Assembly (NCBI RefSeq): GCF_001610955.1
Contig: NZ_CP014335.1
Span: 2,985,001 to 3,049,000, forward strand
DNA from: Geobacillus thermoleovorans
Lineage (GTDB): Bacteria; Bacillota; Bacilli; Bacillales; Anoxybacillaceae
Length of the DNA: 64,000 nt
Direction of reading: 5' to 3'
Made by a program: the position numbers and the translations under genes. Position 1 is the first letter of the stretch. The number at the start of each line of letters is the position of its first letter. Below the pieces are notes generated by a model that saw only the letters and a program-made list of their open reading frames with translations, was not told the origin of the DNA and did no database searches. Shown in pieces: positions 24,924 through 34,885 of this stretch.

Positions 24924-25649
24924 TTACACCACCGGTTTTTGCTGAACGTGGGCGTTGAGTTTGGCCACATCGGGATGAGCCAGTAAAAACTGAACGACCT
25001 CGCTCGAACGAACGAATCGATCCCCTCTGAAATGGTTCGCAATGGCCGCGCATAATTGATAGTCTTCTTCGGTATCCAATGTGATGCGCAACTGCGGTTG
25101 GCAAATGGCTTTCGGCGCTTGAACATAGGTGCGTCGGAATTCACTTGGAAATTCATAGGCATAGTATGTCACATGCTCGCGATGACGCGGTTCTTTGCCA
25201 TGATGGTATATGTATTCGAGCGCCGAAAACGACACCATTTCAACCACTAGGCCGCGCGGCAACTCTCCCTCCACGATGACAATATCCGATGGTTCTGCTT
25301 TCATAGCTCCCACAATTTGGTCTGCCAATTCATAATCAACAAACGGACAATCCGCCGTCACACGAATCACATAGTCAGGCTGATAAGGTTTTGCACATTC
25401 ATAATAGCGCGCAAGCACATCATCCTCCGATCCGCGAAAGCACGGAACGTGATGCTGTTTGCACCACGACTCAATCGCATCATCCTGCGGCAGAGTAGAC
25501 GTGGCGACAATCACATCATCCATTTCCTTTACTTGTTGGCATCGTGAAACAACATAGTCCAACACAACCGTATCCCCAAGCGGCATGAGCACTTTTCCCG
25601 GCAGCCGCGATGATCCCATGCGGGCTTGGATGATGATGAGTGTTTTCAA
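24924..25649 (-). CDS. pseF: PseF-type CMP-sugar cytidylyltransferase
   Basis: 241 residues of the SpsF/NeuA cytidylyltransferase group: IIIQARMGSSRLPGKVLMPLGD (nucleotide site), VTADCPFVDYELAD (metal-binding Asp), and LDTEEDYQLCAAI. It would activate pseudaminic acid with CTP. SpsF of the spore coat is similar in sequence; the neighbours favour PseF. Confidence 0.82.
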   Translation of the reverse strand: MKTLIIIQARMGSSRLPGKVLMPLGDTVVLDYVVSRCQQVKEMDDVIVATSTLPQDDAIESWCKQHHVPCFRGSEDDVLARYYECAKPYQPDYVIRVTADCPFVDYELADQIVGAMKAEPSDIVIVEGELPRGLVVEMVSFSALEYIYHHGKEPRHREHVTYYAYEFPSEFRRTYVQAPKAICQPQLRITLDTEEDYQLCAAIANHFRGDRFVRSSEVVQFLLAHPDVAKLNAHVQQKPVV

Positions 25650-25661
25650 CTGAATCCCCCT

Positions 25662-26627
25662 TTACAAATCGATTACGAAATCGGCGGGATACCGAATTTG
25701 TTTCTTTTCATTCGTTGAACGGATAAATGGATAATCGTTCAAGTTCACCCCTTGGGACTCAAGGAAAAACCAATAAAAACTATCCAAACCAGCTTCGATG
25801 CTTAACGTCGAAGCCCCACCGAAGCGGGGGTTGCACTCGATGAGATGAAACTGCCCCTCACGATCAATGATCACCTGCATCACTGCATGCCCGTATAACC
25901 CTAAATAGGAGGCGACAGCGGTACACATGCCCTCTAATTTTTCATTTCTGATCGTTGTAGTGATTTGCGACTCCCCATTGACCACGTAATCCCTTTTTCG
26001 CGCTACTGCTCCTTTCGTTCGCCCCATCCGCGTCATGTAGAGATCAATGCTGATCTCTGTCCCAGCGATAAAAGGTTGAAAAACAGGGGCCTCCAGCTTC
26101 TTGGCATGCCGATTTGCTTCCTCTTTCGTTAAACAAAGCCCTATGTTTCTCGCCCCCGCTCCGTAACGCTCCTTCACAACATAATCACCATCGTTCAGCT
26201 CTTCCAACGAAAGTGCTGTCGGAATGACAGGAAACCCTTGAGCAGAGAGCAGTTCATAAAACCGCAACTTGTCAAGACAAATCTCAATCGCGTTCCGTTC
26301 AGACACCATGACAAATATACCGTTCTCTTCGAATACTTGACGATAGGCAGAAAAGAACGGAAGCTCGCCATCTCTTGTCGGTATAATGAAGCGGATGCGC
26401 TTTTGGCGGCAAATCGAAATGAATTCTTCAACGGCTAGATCGTCTAACGAGGGCATCTCCCAAAATTCATCAATAAAATAGCGTCCAATGCAATTCCCGT
26501 TGCGATCAGCGCCAATGAGAGCCCCCGTCATCCCTGCTTTTCGCATCGCCCGCCGGACAGCACTGAGCAATGGGACTTTTTTCGAAATGCTTGTCACCAA
26601 GACGTTGATACGAACCACCTCTTTCAC
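25662..26627 (-). CDS. ATP-grasp ligase in the glycosylation island
   Basis: About 321 residues. N-terminal pre-ATP-grasp fold (INVLVTSISKKVPLLSAVRRAMRKAG), then the ATP-grasp core: VVKERYGAGARNIGL, PVFQPFIAGTEISIDLY, and metal ligands in FHLIECNPRFGGAS. It resembles CarB/PylC-like ligases that form an amide or carbamoyl link. Substrate unknown; it may acylate an amino group of the sugar. The start is uncertain: TTG 26628-26630 or GTG 26625-26627, about 11-14 bases after GGAGGGGG. Confidence 0.8.
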   Translation of the reverse strand: MKEVVRINVLVTSISKKVPLLSAVRRAMRKAGMTGALIGADRNGNCIGRYFIDEFWEMPSLDDLAVEEFISICRQKRIRFIIPTRDGELPFFSAYRQVFEENGIFVMVSERNAIEICLDKLRFYELLSAQGFPVIPTALSLEELNDGDYVVKERYGAGARNIGLCLTKEEANRHAKKLEAPVFQPFIAGTEISIDLYMTRMGRTKGAVARKRDYVVNGESQITTTIRNEKLEGMCTAVASYLGLYGHAVMQVIIDREGQFHLIECNPRFGGASTLSIEAGLDSFYWFFLESQGVNLNDYPFIRSTNEKKQIRYPADFVIDL

Positions 26628-26652
26628 CAAACGCGGAAAAAGCCCCCTCCAC

Positions 26653-27327
26653 CTACAAACGCCTGTCAATCAATTCGGTCAACGAATGAATCGTCATGTC
26701 CGCTTCGTATTCGTCCCCCAACATCGTTCGCATATGATCGCCGACATCTCGAATGATCCGCACCGTGCCCATCCCAAGCCTTTTCGCGGCAATAAAGTCT
26801 TTATTTGGGTTATCGCCGATGTATACGCAATCGCGAAAATCCAATCCCAAATCCTCCACCATCTTTCGATACGGCGTCTCGCTCGGCTTCCAATGTTCCC
26901 TTCCCAAATCGCCGGTGACGATGATGGCATCTACGACATGCTCGAGTTCAAGCGCTTTGATTTTCGACCATTGCATCGTCGAATCCCCATCCGTGATGAT
27001 GCCGAGCTTTTTTCCTGTCTGTCTCAAATGAGCCAGGACTTCCTTCGCATCATCATATAGCGAAATATCGGGCCGATGACTGCGATAAAGATGGACGAGG
27101 CGGGCAATATCGGCGTCAATACCTAGCTGCTTGCATACGTCATCAAACACCCGCCCGCGCCCATTTCGCCGCCATTCATCGATCAGCATTTGATGAATGC
27201 CGTCTATCCCTATGTCTGGACGCTGCTTCGCCAGCTCATTCGCCACCGTCCAAAATCCCGATCTGACGTAATCGTGTTCACAATACAGCGTGTCGTCGAG
27301 GTCGAAGATGTATCCTTTGTAGCTCAT
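26653..27327 (-). CDS. HAD-superfamily hydrolase
   Basis: 224 residues, subfamily IA. Motif I FDLDDTLYC with the nucleophile Asp, motif II LGIITDGDS, motif III Lys in REHWKPSETPYRKM, motif IV VYIGDNPNKDF. Most such enzymes are small-molecule phosphatases. It sits just ahead of the ATP-grasp gene, and the pair probably act in one branch of glycan synthesis; a sugar-phosphate is a likely but unproven substrate. Confidence 0.85.
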   Translation of the reverse strand: MSYKGYIFDLDDTLYCEHDYVRSGFWTVANELAKQRPDIGIDGIHQMLIDEWRRNGRGRVFDDVCKQLGIDADIARLVHLYRSHRPDISLYDDAKEVLAHLRQTGKKLGIITDGDSTMQWSKIKALELEHVVDAIIVTGDLGREHWKPSETPYRKMVEDLGLDFRDCVYIGDNPNKDFIAAKRLGMGTVRIIRDVGDHMRTMLGDEYEADMTIHSLTELIDRRL

Positions 27328-27385
27328 TAGTTACTCCAACGCTTGTGATAGTCTTGGAACACTTCCGAAGCCCGTAGAAAAGATT

Positions 27386-28555
27386 TTATTGCTGATTATA
27401 AGAGATTAATTTAGAACGTAATTTTCTCCATGTAAACTTCAGCGATTTCCAAGTATAAGGCGGATTCGTCTGAAGATTATAACTAGCATCTAAATAATTA
27501 GGGTAAAGTTCTAAAGCTCTTAGCAGCAAGTTCCTACCTTCCTCTACTTTTCCTCTGATTAACTTCACAGCTCCTAAATTATTTAAAGATGCCCCATCAC
27601 ACTGGTTAACGTTAAGTATCTCTGCAAATCTTTTCTCAGCCTCTATAGCGCTCTCGGTCTTCAGAAAATAAATCCCCTCTAAGAATAAGACCTGCTCATC
27701 ATTACGGTCATCATCTTTTAACTCTTGTATAATTGTATAGCCTTCCTCCCATTTGTCTAAACGAAAAAGAATGGAAACATAATCACACATATTCTGCGTG
27801 GGAGAAAGTTGCGTCCTTCTAAAGATCGCTTCTTTTATCTTCTCTAATGAATAAGACAGTAGCACTTTTTTTTCATACTCATGCATGGTAGACATACTCG
27901 CAGATAAATTATGAGAATGTCTTCGAATATCAACTAAATGTTTATTGATATGGGCGATTCCGCTATGTTCACTCATTCGCAACCATAAATCCCAATCTTC
28001 TGCATAACGATATTCAGTATTGAATCCACCTACTTTTCGAAACAACTCCCGATTCACTAAAATACCACTTGTCGCGATTGTATTCCTTAATAGCAGAAAT
28101 CCCAAAGCTTCCTCTTTTCTATATGGACGACCGTAGTTTAACTCATCTATCACATTCCCATGTTCATCAATATGACGATAGTTGGGATGAGCAAGAAAAT
28201 ACTCTGGCTGATCACATGTTCGATTCAAACGCTCCAAATGTGCTTGAAGCTCTTCAATTAATAGCGGATGAGCTATATCATCAGAATCCATAAATAGGAT
28301 CCAATCACTGTCTGCATGCTCAACCCCAATATTTCGTGCGTACGAAGGGCCTGAATTTTGTTTTAATTGAATCAACTCTATATTTTTGTTTTCCCGCATC
28401 ATTCCATTAATGACTTCTAACGTGCCATCTTGACTGCCATCATCTACAATAACGATTTTATGGAGTGGTTTTGTCTGATTTAAAAGGCTGGCAACGGTCT
28501 GTTCAATATGTAACTCTGAGTTAAAGGACGGAACAACTGCGCAGATAGTGGTCAT
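27386..28555 (-). CDS. Family 2 glycosyltransferase with C-terminal TPR-like region
   Basis: 389 residues. The GT-A domain (residues 1-220) has CAVVPSFNSELHIEQTVASLLNQ, IVIVDDGSQDGT and the metal-binding DSDD in ILFMDSDDIAH; acceptor-site EDWDLWLRMSE is typical of family 2. The last 130 residues are helical repeats (NNLGAVKLIRGKVEEGRNLLLRALELYPNYLDA), TPR-like. It begins the AT-rich part of the island. The sugar transferred is not predictable. Confidence 0.85.
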   Translation of the reverse strand: MTTICAVVPSFNSELHIEQTVASLLNQTKPLHKIVIVDDGSQDGTLEVINGMMRENKNIELIQLKQNSGPSYARNIGVEHADSDWILFMDSDDIAHPLLIEELQAHLERLNRTCDQPEYFLAHPNYRHIDEHGNVIDELNYGRPYRKEEALGFLLLRNTIATSGILVNRELFRKVGGFNTEYRYAEDWDLWLRMSEHSGIAHINKHLVDIRRHSHNLSASMSTMHEYEKKVLLSYSLEKIKEAIFRRTQLSPTQNMCDYVSILFRLDKWEEGYTIIQELKDDDRNDEQVLFLEGIYFLKTESAIEAEKRFAEILNVNQCDGASLNNLGAVKLIRGKVEEGRNLLLRALELYPNYLDASYNLQTNPPYTWKSLKFTWRKLRSKLISYNQQ

Positions 28556-28610
28556 AATTTATCACCTCATACAGAAATTTCCCTACAAAAGTACCCAACC
28601 TTGCTCCTCA

Positions 28611-29792
28611 TTATTTAAGTTCCTCTCTAAAAATATCCTTGTATAAACTATCCAACTTATATTTCTGATTTTCCCATGAATAGTATATTTTGGCCTGTTC
28701 GAAAGATTCTTTCGCAAAAGCATTGTTATTTAACTTATTAACAATATCATCAGTAATAGACGCTATGTCCTTCCCAATTGGATAAGTAACCCCTACACGA
28801 AATTTTTTGACAATCTCAGAGAAAGCAAACCCATCATATGTAAAAAAAGGAATATCAGAAAAGATAGCATCGAATAATTTATTCGGAATAGCGTATTTGT
28901 AATTTCTCAATACATTTTCTCCATAGTGATGCGGAAAATACAAGTAACCATCACAAGCATAAACATATTTAATTAAATCTATGTATTCTAATCTACCTAA
29001 ATATATAATCTTATGAGATTGTTTATGTTCTTCTTTTACATAATCATCCAATAAACCATCACCAATAATAATAAGGCGAAAGTGGTCTGGCATCATCTTA
29101 ATCATTTCAATAATCGTATCAATGCCTCGATCTGGCATAATGTTTCCGGCAAACACAAAATATTTAAACTCTTCACTGAGACCAAGCTCTTGGCGTGTTT
29201 TTTGTTTGGATTTGGTCATTATATGTGAGGAATAACGAGTATTAAAAATCACCGTCCTAGGGCAGGTGAGAGAATACTCATTGGAAAGAACATGTAACAT
29301 TTCTTCACTAACAGCTATAACCCCGTCTGCAAACCTTATATAATTCCCGCGATTTTTTCCTAATTGAACAGCAGTATTATATTTATTTATATCATCCCCA
29401 TAATTTCGCTTTTCAATATAGTCTGGAAAATACTCGTGTGAATCTGCTATCCACTTTGCCTTTTGTTCCCTAGCCATTAAATATCCAATTGGCCACGTCT
29501 CTGGGTCATGGCAATGGAAAATATCAAAGCGTTCCTCCTTCAGCAAAGCGTCTCTTAATTGAAAATGTGCTATTAAATATTTATCAATTAACACTGAGGT
29601 GCCTAACTTATAATCTAATACTCTCCTAATATGAATATTGTCTTCATAATCATACTCTCGATCGCCTTTTTCTTTTTGACAAAAGAGCGTCGCTTCATAT
29701 CCTAATTCCACCAAGGTTTTTGTCATTCTCCATATTCTAGGATCTTTATTGCTTGGATGGTCTGACAAGACTGCCACTCTCAACTTTTTCAT
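28611..29792 (-). CDS. Family 4 glycosyltransferase
   Basis: 393 residues from MKKLRVAVLSDHPSNKDPRIWRM. GT-B fold: the N-terminal acceptor domain has IFHCHDPETWPIGYL; the C-terminal donor domain has FVFAGNIMPDRGIDTIIEMIK and NKLFDAIFSDIPFFTYD. It is a cytoplasmic nucleotide-sugar transferase, probably for flagellin or surface glycan. Clearly AT-rich relative to the flanks. Confidence 0.85.
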   Translation of the reverse strand: MKKLRVAVLSDHPSNKDPRIWRMTKTLVELGYEATLFCQKEKGDREYDYEDNIHIRRVLDYKLGTSVLIDKYLIAHFQLRDALLKEERFDIFHCHDPETWPIGYLMAREQKAKWIADSHEYFPDYIEKRNYGDDINKYNTAVQLGKNRGNYIRFADGVIAVSEEMLHVLSNEYSLTCPRTVIFNTRYSSHIMTKSKQKTRQELGLSEEFKYFVFAGNIMPDRGIDTIIEMIKMMPDHFRLIIIGDGLLDDYVKEEHKQSHKIIYLGRLEYIDLIKYVYACDGYLYFPHHYGENVLRNYKYAIPNKLFDAIFSDIPFFTYDGFAFSEIVKKFRVGVTYPIGKDIASITDDIVNKLNNNAFAKESFEQAKIYYSWENQKYKLDSLYKDIFREELK

Positions 29793-29809
29793 AATTAACA
29801 CCCTTTAAC

Positions 29810-30982
29810 TCAATAATCTTTTTTTGTCGCAAAGACATTAATAGACTTCCTCGTTTCGATTTCCGATGGAAGATGCTTTAACGTGCCATTATCTTCTATC
29901 AAGTATATTTTATATCCATAGTCAATTAACAACTTCTGAAGCTCTATATCGGAAAATCCTAATCTTGATAAACAAATAGGATTAATTTCTAACATAATAT
30001 CTGGTGCTTTGGAAGATGAGAGGAGATGTTCAGCTCCCTGAAAAGCAAGCATTTCTGCTCCTTCAATATCAACTTTAATAAAATCTACTTTATCAATCGC
30101 GTTTTGTTTAACATAATCATCCAAGCAGATAGTTTCTACCTTTTCTCGGTCATAAACGTGTTCAAATTGCTGCACAATTGATTTCATTCCTCCATTCTCA
30201 TCAGAGTTAGAATACAAAGTCATATAACCATTAGCATTCGAAACAGCGACTTGATTAGCCACCACATTTGACAATTGATTCAAATAGATATTATCCACCA
30301 GTTGTCTAAAGTTTTTGCGATCCGGCTCAAAACAATGGACTATCCCACTATTTCCAACTCTTCGGGCAAACATTAAAGTATAATAACCGACATTCGCACC
30401 TAAGTCAAAAACCGTCTGGCCAAGCTGAATTTGTTGTGATAAAAATCGAGTTTCCTTTTCCTCATAATACCCGTAATTGTAAATGGTGTTTTGGATAAAC
30501 TCCCTTATGTTAAGCAACATTTTAAATTCAATATTGTCTAGCTTTACCTCATGAATAATTTGTTCCTCAGGAATATCTTCATAGTTGTAATACAGCTGTT
30601 TTCCTACTTTCCAATAAAACAATGGATCAAACTTCTCCGTATCATACAAAACGAACGCCTTAGAGCGTAATCCATTTTTCTCTAATTCCGACAAAATTTC
30701 ATTTTGAAAAGAGTGTGAGGAAACAACAATGTATTTAATATGATCAATCCAATCAAGAGCCTCTTGAAGCGAGTATACTGGGATTCCCATTATTTGATCA
30801 TATTCTTTATAAGAAGAAACAATCCCTCGGATAGAATGGAGCGAAATATTTTTTTCTCTCAGAAACCCTAACAAAGCAACAGTATGTTCTCCCGCTCCCC
30901 AAATCAATATTTGGTCTTTATCGTCCATCAAACATGTAAATAAATTCAAAATTTTTTTTTGCACCTTATATCTCCCTATCAT
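29810..30982 (-). CDS. FkbM-family methyltransferase with N-terminal Rossmann-like domain
   Basis: 390 residues from ATG 30980-30982, preceded by AAAGGGAGC. N-terminal 150 residues include a dinucleotide-like turn (ILIWGAGEHTVALLGFL); the C-terminal FkbM domain has the SAM site VFDLGANVGYYTLMFARRVG, VHCFEPDRKNF and VDFIKVDIEGAE. FkbM enzymes O-methylate sugars, so this may cap or decorate the flagellar glycan. The same frame is open for 51 more codons upstream, which looks like the end of a lost gene. Confidence 0.82.
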   Translation of the reverse strand: MIGRYKVQKKILNLFTCLMDDKDQILIWGAGEHTVALLGFLREKNISLHSIRGIVSSYKEYDQIMGIPVYSLQEALDWIDHIKYIVVSSHSFQNEILSELEKNGLRSKAFVLYDTEKFDPLFYWKVGKQLYYNYEDIPEEQIIHEVKLDNIEFKMLLNIREFIQNTIYNYGYYEEKETRFLSQQIQLGQTVFDLGANVGYYTLMFARRVGNSGIVHCFEPDRKNFRQLVDNIYLNQLSNVVANQVAVSNANGYMTLYSNSDENGGMKSIVQQFEHVYDREKVETICLDDYVKQNAIDKVDFIKVDIEGAEMLAFQGAEHLLSSSKAPDIMLEINPICLSRLGFSDIELQKLLIDYGYKIYLIEDNGTLKHLPSEIETRKSINVFATKKDY

Positions 30983-31459
30983 TTTGCTCCCTTTCCTTCC
31001 ATGTACATTTACAAGATAAAGCGAGGAAATTAACGTATCTTCTGAATGAATAACAATGCGTTGCTTAGTTGAAGTGTTTCTACATTCAGCCACTCTCTCC
31101 CACGTGACATCAAAGTCGATTTGTATGGAGAGCAAACAGAATCAAGCAATATTACACCTTATATAGTCTCTCGCATGAATAGAAAAATCATCACTGTTAG
31201 ACGGATTAAAGGTTCATTACCAAAAGATGTACTTGATTTTTAAAGGGAAACATGATAGTAATGTTGTCCAAAATAACTAGAATAAGTGCTGTTTTGGCTT
31301 CCATTATCATGATCATCTTTTTTGTCAGGTACACTTTGTAATGACGATCCGGATTAAATCACATTTGGAAGTCGCATCCCTTTTAGGGCAGGTATAGTCT
31401 TTGATACATTTCATTTTTTACAAAATATACAAAATAAAATTATACACCAAATGAAGGAC
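30983..31459 (-). other. Rearrangement scar without an intact gene
   Basis: About 480 AT-rich bases between two island genes. The first 150 (30983-31135) are open in frame with the FkbM gene and read IQIDFDVTWERVAEC... without a ribosome site, like a truncated C-terminus. The rest holds only a tiny plus-strand frame (31252-31341) and no terminator. It probably marks a deletion or an old insertion. Confidence 0.5.
31252..31341 (+). CDS. Possible 29-residue membrane peptide
   Basis: AAAGGGAAAC precedes ATG at 31252-31254. The frame encodes MIVMLSKITRIS then a hydrophobic helix (VLASIIMIIFFV) and ends RYTL. It stops as TAATG, overlapping a second 18-codon frame. Opposite in direction to all neighbours. 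It could be a small membrane protein, a type I toxin-like peptide or chance. Confidence 0.3.
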   Translation: MIVMLSKITRISAVLASIIMIIFFVRYTL

Positions 31460-32500
31460 CTAACAATATTTTCTATATATATCTATGAGCCTTGGCAAAA
31501 CAACCTTCTCTAAGTCGTGGTACTCCTCTACATATTTTCTTCCTTGTTCGCCTGCATAAATCATTTTTTCTTTATCATCTACTAATTGGTCAATAACCTC
31601 TTCAAGATTATCTATCGTCGCGGATATAATAGGTAGATCATGAGGATAACCTTTTTTAACAAAATCGTTGATATAAGTAATGACTGGCTTTTTTAGCGCC
31701 ATTGCTTCAATCGATAACATTCCGTAAGTCCCGTATAATAGATGATCAATAATAATATCTCCTTTGGCTAGCTCTTTGAGAAAATCATTATGATTTTGAT
31801 TCTCGATTAAAATAAATTCGATATCGTTTCTCTTCAAACATACTTTCTTTATAGTATCAACAATATAGTCTGTTCCTTTAAATGTTCGATTTGTCGGAGC
31901 ATGCATAATTTTCAATCTTCTCTTTCGCGTTGAAGTAATTGGTTCATAATCATAATTTTCAATACTATATTTATCCAATCCCAAATCTATTGGTAAAGGT
32001 AGTATTTCTACGTAATCATAGAAGGGTTGCACATATTCGGCCAGTTCTAAATCTTGTACAATTGATACAGGAATCCATTCAGCGCAATTTTTTATGTATT
32101 TAACTACCTCATCCTCATTCACCAAAAAATCTTTATACATCAATCTCGCATACGGATTAAATTTCTCCAATACACTAGGTCGCCTTACATCAGTTCCATT
32201 GTGGTGCATAAATAATTTTTTTCCTTTAGAAGACAAATAAGTCAAATCTTTCTGGTCATATAAAAATGTGTGGGCAAAAAAGAAATGAAAAATATCGTAG
32301 TGATCTTTATGTTCTTCGAATATTTTTTGACGAATTGCTATTTTTTCATGTTTAGTAAATTTATTAATATCAAAGTCAATATCAGCTTTTTCAAAGTAAT
32401 GTTTTAAAAATGAGACAGACTTAGTATCGTATCCCTTTTCTCTAAAAGCTTTTGCAAAGGTGGTATTTAATCCGCAAATAGATATTAGTCCATAAAACAT
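31460..32500 (-). CDS. Family 4-type glycosyltransferase
   Basis: 346 residues from MFYGLISICGLNTTFAKAFREKGYD (ATG at 32498-32500, GGTGAG upstream). GT-B features: KKLFMHHNGTDVRRPSVLEKF in the acceptor domain, IMHAPTNRTFKGTDYIVDTIK and LLYGTYGMLSIEAMALKKPVITY in the donor domain. AT-rich. Directly after the Maf gene in transcription, so likely part of flagellin glycan assembly. Confidence 0.82.
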   Translation of the reverse strand: MFYGLISICGLNTTFAKAFREKGYDTKSVSFLKHYFEKADIDFDINKFTKHEKIAIRQKIFEEHKDHYDIFHFFFAHTFLYDQKDLTYLSSKGKKLFMHHNGTDVRRPSVLEKFNPYARLMYKDFLVNEDEVVKYIKNCAEWIPVSIVQDLELAEYVQPFYDYVEILPLPIDLGLDKYSIENYDYEPITSTRKRRLKIMHAPTNRTFKGTDYIVDTIKKVCLKRNDIEFILIENQNHNDFLKELAKGDIIIDHLLYGTYGMLSIEAMALKKPVITYINDFVKKGYPHDLPIISATIDNLEEVIDQLVDDKEKMIYAGEQGRKYVEEYHDLEKVVLPRLIDIYRKYC

Positions 32501-32584
32501 TTTCAGGCTCACCCTATCCCATCCTCCCATCAACATTCTATGTGCAAGAATATTCGTTTTTCACTTCCTAAGAATCAGGTATTT

Positions 32585-34852
32585 TTAACCCCTGACTTCT
32601 ATTCGCTGAAAAATAAAAGCTTCATCATCAACCAGCTTCATCTCAACATCGTGTATCTCTTCTTTTAAACCAGATATTTGAAATAAAACCTGTTCAAATT
32701 GCGGAGAAAATCGCCCTCCTACTCCTCTATCCTTAGCGGAAAACTTTCTTTTATAGCCACCAATCATCATTTGCAATTGATCCGAGCAATCCGCATGCCT
32801 CCCCCCAATCACCCGAATCGCCGTTCCTTTAAACTTGAATTGAATCGCCGCATTCGGTTCGTTCGTTTCGTAATACGCGCCGATCACATCAGATTCCATT
32901 GAAGGTTGTTTTTGAATTTTGATTTCTTTTTTGCGCCATTGGCCGCTATAGTGAAATTCACTAGACGTGCTTTCGAGTCTCTTCCAGCCATCGTCCTTCT
33001 GTTTCAGGGCGGGGTGCAGATAGGTTTGCACCAACGGCGCCATTTCGTTATAGACTTGCTGGCATAGATGCAAATAGCTGCGGAACGACCGGACCACTTT
33101 GTCCGCCTTCACAATCGGATCTTGCTCTTCTCGGATTTTGTGCGCTTCTTTTTGCAACATTTCCGTATAGACGCGAACAACAGGCCGTATGTACACGTCA
33201 AAAAAGTCGTTTTGGGTCAAGCGGCGAAACCGTTCATCGAAGCGGGCGAATAATTTGAGCAATTTGTCTTCTTTTTTTCGAATAGCAGCCTGCTCCAACT
33301 CGTGAAACATTGCTTCGAGCTCATGGTATCTCTTGATGAAATCGGTCATCGCGCGCTTCATGTTCCCGATTTTGTCTTCCATCCCTTGCGTCGGGTTGCG
33401 TTCTTGGCCGGCATGCCAGTTTTCATTCACGACTTTCTTCGTCAACCGGTTTTGGATGACGGCCTCCAGCGGAAGAAATGGCGCGCCAGAAATATCCGCA
33501 CCGCCTTTTGTTGTGTTGATGACTTCGATCTGAGCATACTTCTGGATATAGTGCTCCATCAACAGCCGCATTTGGTTGAGCGATTCATTCGTCGTGACAA
33601 GGCGGCCGTATACGTCCTTCACTTGCATGAGGCCGCGCCGCTCATGTTCGAGCACTTCAGCGGTCTGCTTTTCTCCCCGTTTGATTTCTTTCGCATAATA
33701 GTAATTGTCGCGAAAGGCGAAATTTTGCCCGACAAGAATGACCGGATTCGCCTCCAACTTCGCCAATATTTGCAACGTAATAATGGCGATCGAAAACGCA
33801 TCGTCTATCACTTCGCTACGGTCAAGGCTGTCAAGATAGTATGGCGTTACGGTATCTTGGGATGTGACGGCGTAAAACTTTGGTCCCTTGTATTTTTGAA
33901 TCGTTTCGTATCCGACGCTCGTCCCATAAATCATCGGCACGTTGGCGTCGATCCCTTTGTCAATCATGTCCCAAAACACAGCGAAATTATGAGCCTGTGG
34001 ATCATACGTGCAAACAGCGTCGGGCAGGATGCCGTTCGCCACTAGCGCTCGATTCGCCGATCCGACAGCAAAAATGTAGGCTAGCCCATTTTCCTTTATG
34101 TAGCGAAGATTGTCATATTCCTCTTGCAGCGACGGCCCAGCCGCAACGAGCAAGACCGGTTTGGAACGAAAATGTTCTTTTCGGCTGAAAATGCTCGGCG
34201 ATCTCAACGTTGTCGGCAAATTCATCACACTGTTCAATGTCCAACGTTTTCCAAATGCAAATTCTGTCGCCAAATTGATGCGCTTCGACTGCATCAAATC
34301 ACGAAACTGTCGGACAAATTGTTGAAATGGATCGGCGAAAATACGCTCATAGCTCGGCAACGTAATGAGCAACACATTCGTCTCGAGCGCGTTCGCAAAC
34401 TCGGCAAAAAACTGCCTGCGCGAAGCCTCGTCCGTTTCCACATAAAGATAGCGAAGCCGCTGAATCGGCCATTCTGTCATCCGTTTGTATGATAGAAAGC
34501 GAAAAAAGATCCATGGATTCGGTTCATAAATCGTGAACGCCTTATATGGAAACATAGATAAGATTTTTTCTACATGGTATCCGAGCCCGATGCCGTAAAA
34601 GAAAAGATGGTCGTGTTGTTCGATTTTGTCTTTGAGCTGTTGGACGAGGCGCTCGGCTTCTTGCTCCGGGTTGTATTTGCTGTGCAAATACAGAGGGCGT
34701 CCATCCACATGAACTTGAATCGTCGGCAGACCAGCATGGGACGGGATGATTTCATATTGCGGCCAAACTTGCTCATGCTGGATTTGATTCCATAGCTGCC
34801 AAATGGATGGATAGTGGCTTTGCAAAAATCGTTGATTCTCTGCCAACAACAT
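32585..34852 (-). CDS. maf: Maf-type flagellin glycosyltransferase (DUF115)
   Basis: 755 residues from MLLAENQRFLQ; AGGAG lies 9 bases upstream, while an earlier ATG overlaps it. The central DUF115/MAF_flag10 domain has PVLLVAAGPSLQEEYDNL, PDAVCTYDPQAHN, and VILVGQNFAFRDNYYYAKE; the C-terminus adds a helical region and a beta domain (GAYYETNEPNAAIQFKFKGTAIRV). Maf enzymes transfer CMP-activated nonulosonic acid (pseudaminic or legionaminic) to Ser/Thr of flagellin in the cytoplasm. It lies beside pseB and one gene from hag, fitting transfer to Hag. Confidence 0.9.
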   Translation of the reverse strand: MLLAENQRFLQSHYPSIWQLWNQIQHEQVWPQYEIIPSHAGLPTIQVHVDGRPLYLHSKYNPEQEAERLVQQLKDKIEQHDHLFFYGIGLGYHVEKILSMFPYKAFTIYEPNPWIFFRFLSYKRMTEWPIQRLRYLYVETDEASRRQFFAEFANALETNVLLITLPSYERIFADPFQQFVRQFRDLMQSKRINLATEFAFGKRWTLNSVMNLPTTLRSPSIFSRKEHFRSKPVLLVAAGPSLQEEYDNLRYIKENGLAYIFAVGSANRALVANGILPDAVCTYDPQAHNFAVFWDMIDKGIDANVPMIYGTSVGYETIQKYKGPKFYAVTSQDTVTPYYLDSLDRSEVIDDAFSIAIITLQILAKLEANPVILVGQNFAFRDNYYYAKEIKRGEKQTAEVLEHERRGLMQVKDVYGRLVTTNESLNQMRLLMEHYIQKYAQIEVINTTKGGADISGAPFLPLEAVIQNRLTKKVVNENWHAGQERNPTQGMEDKIGNMKRAMTDFIKRYHELEAMFHELEQAAIRKKEDKLLKLFARFDERFRRLTQNDFFDVYIRPVVRVYTEMLQKEAHKIREEQDPIVKADKVVRSFRSYLHLCQQVYNEMAPLVQTYLHPALKQKDDGWKRLESTSSEFHYSGQWRKKEIKIQKQPSMESDVIGAYYETNEPNAAIQFKFKGTAIRVIGGRHADCSDQLQMMIGGYKRKFSAKDRGVGGRFSPQFEQVLFQISGLKEEIHDVEMKLVDDEAFIFQRIEVRG

Positions 34853-34885
34853 GATGCTCATCTCCTAATCACTCACGGTTTTCCC

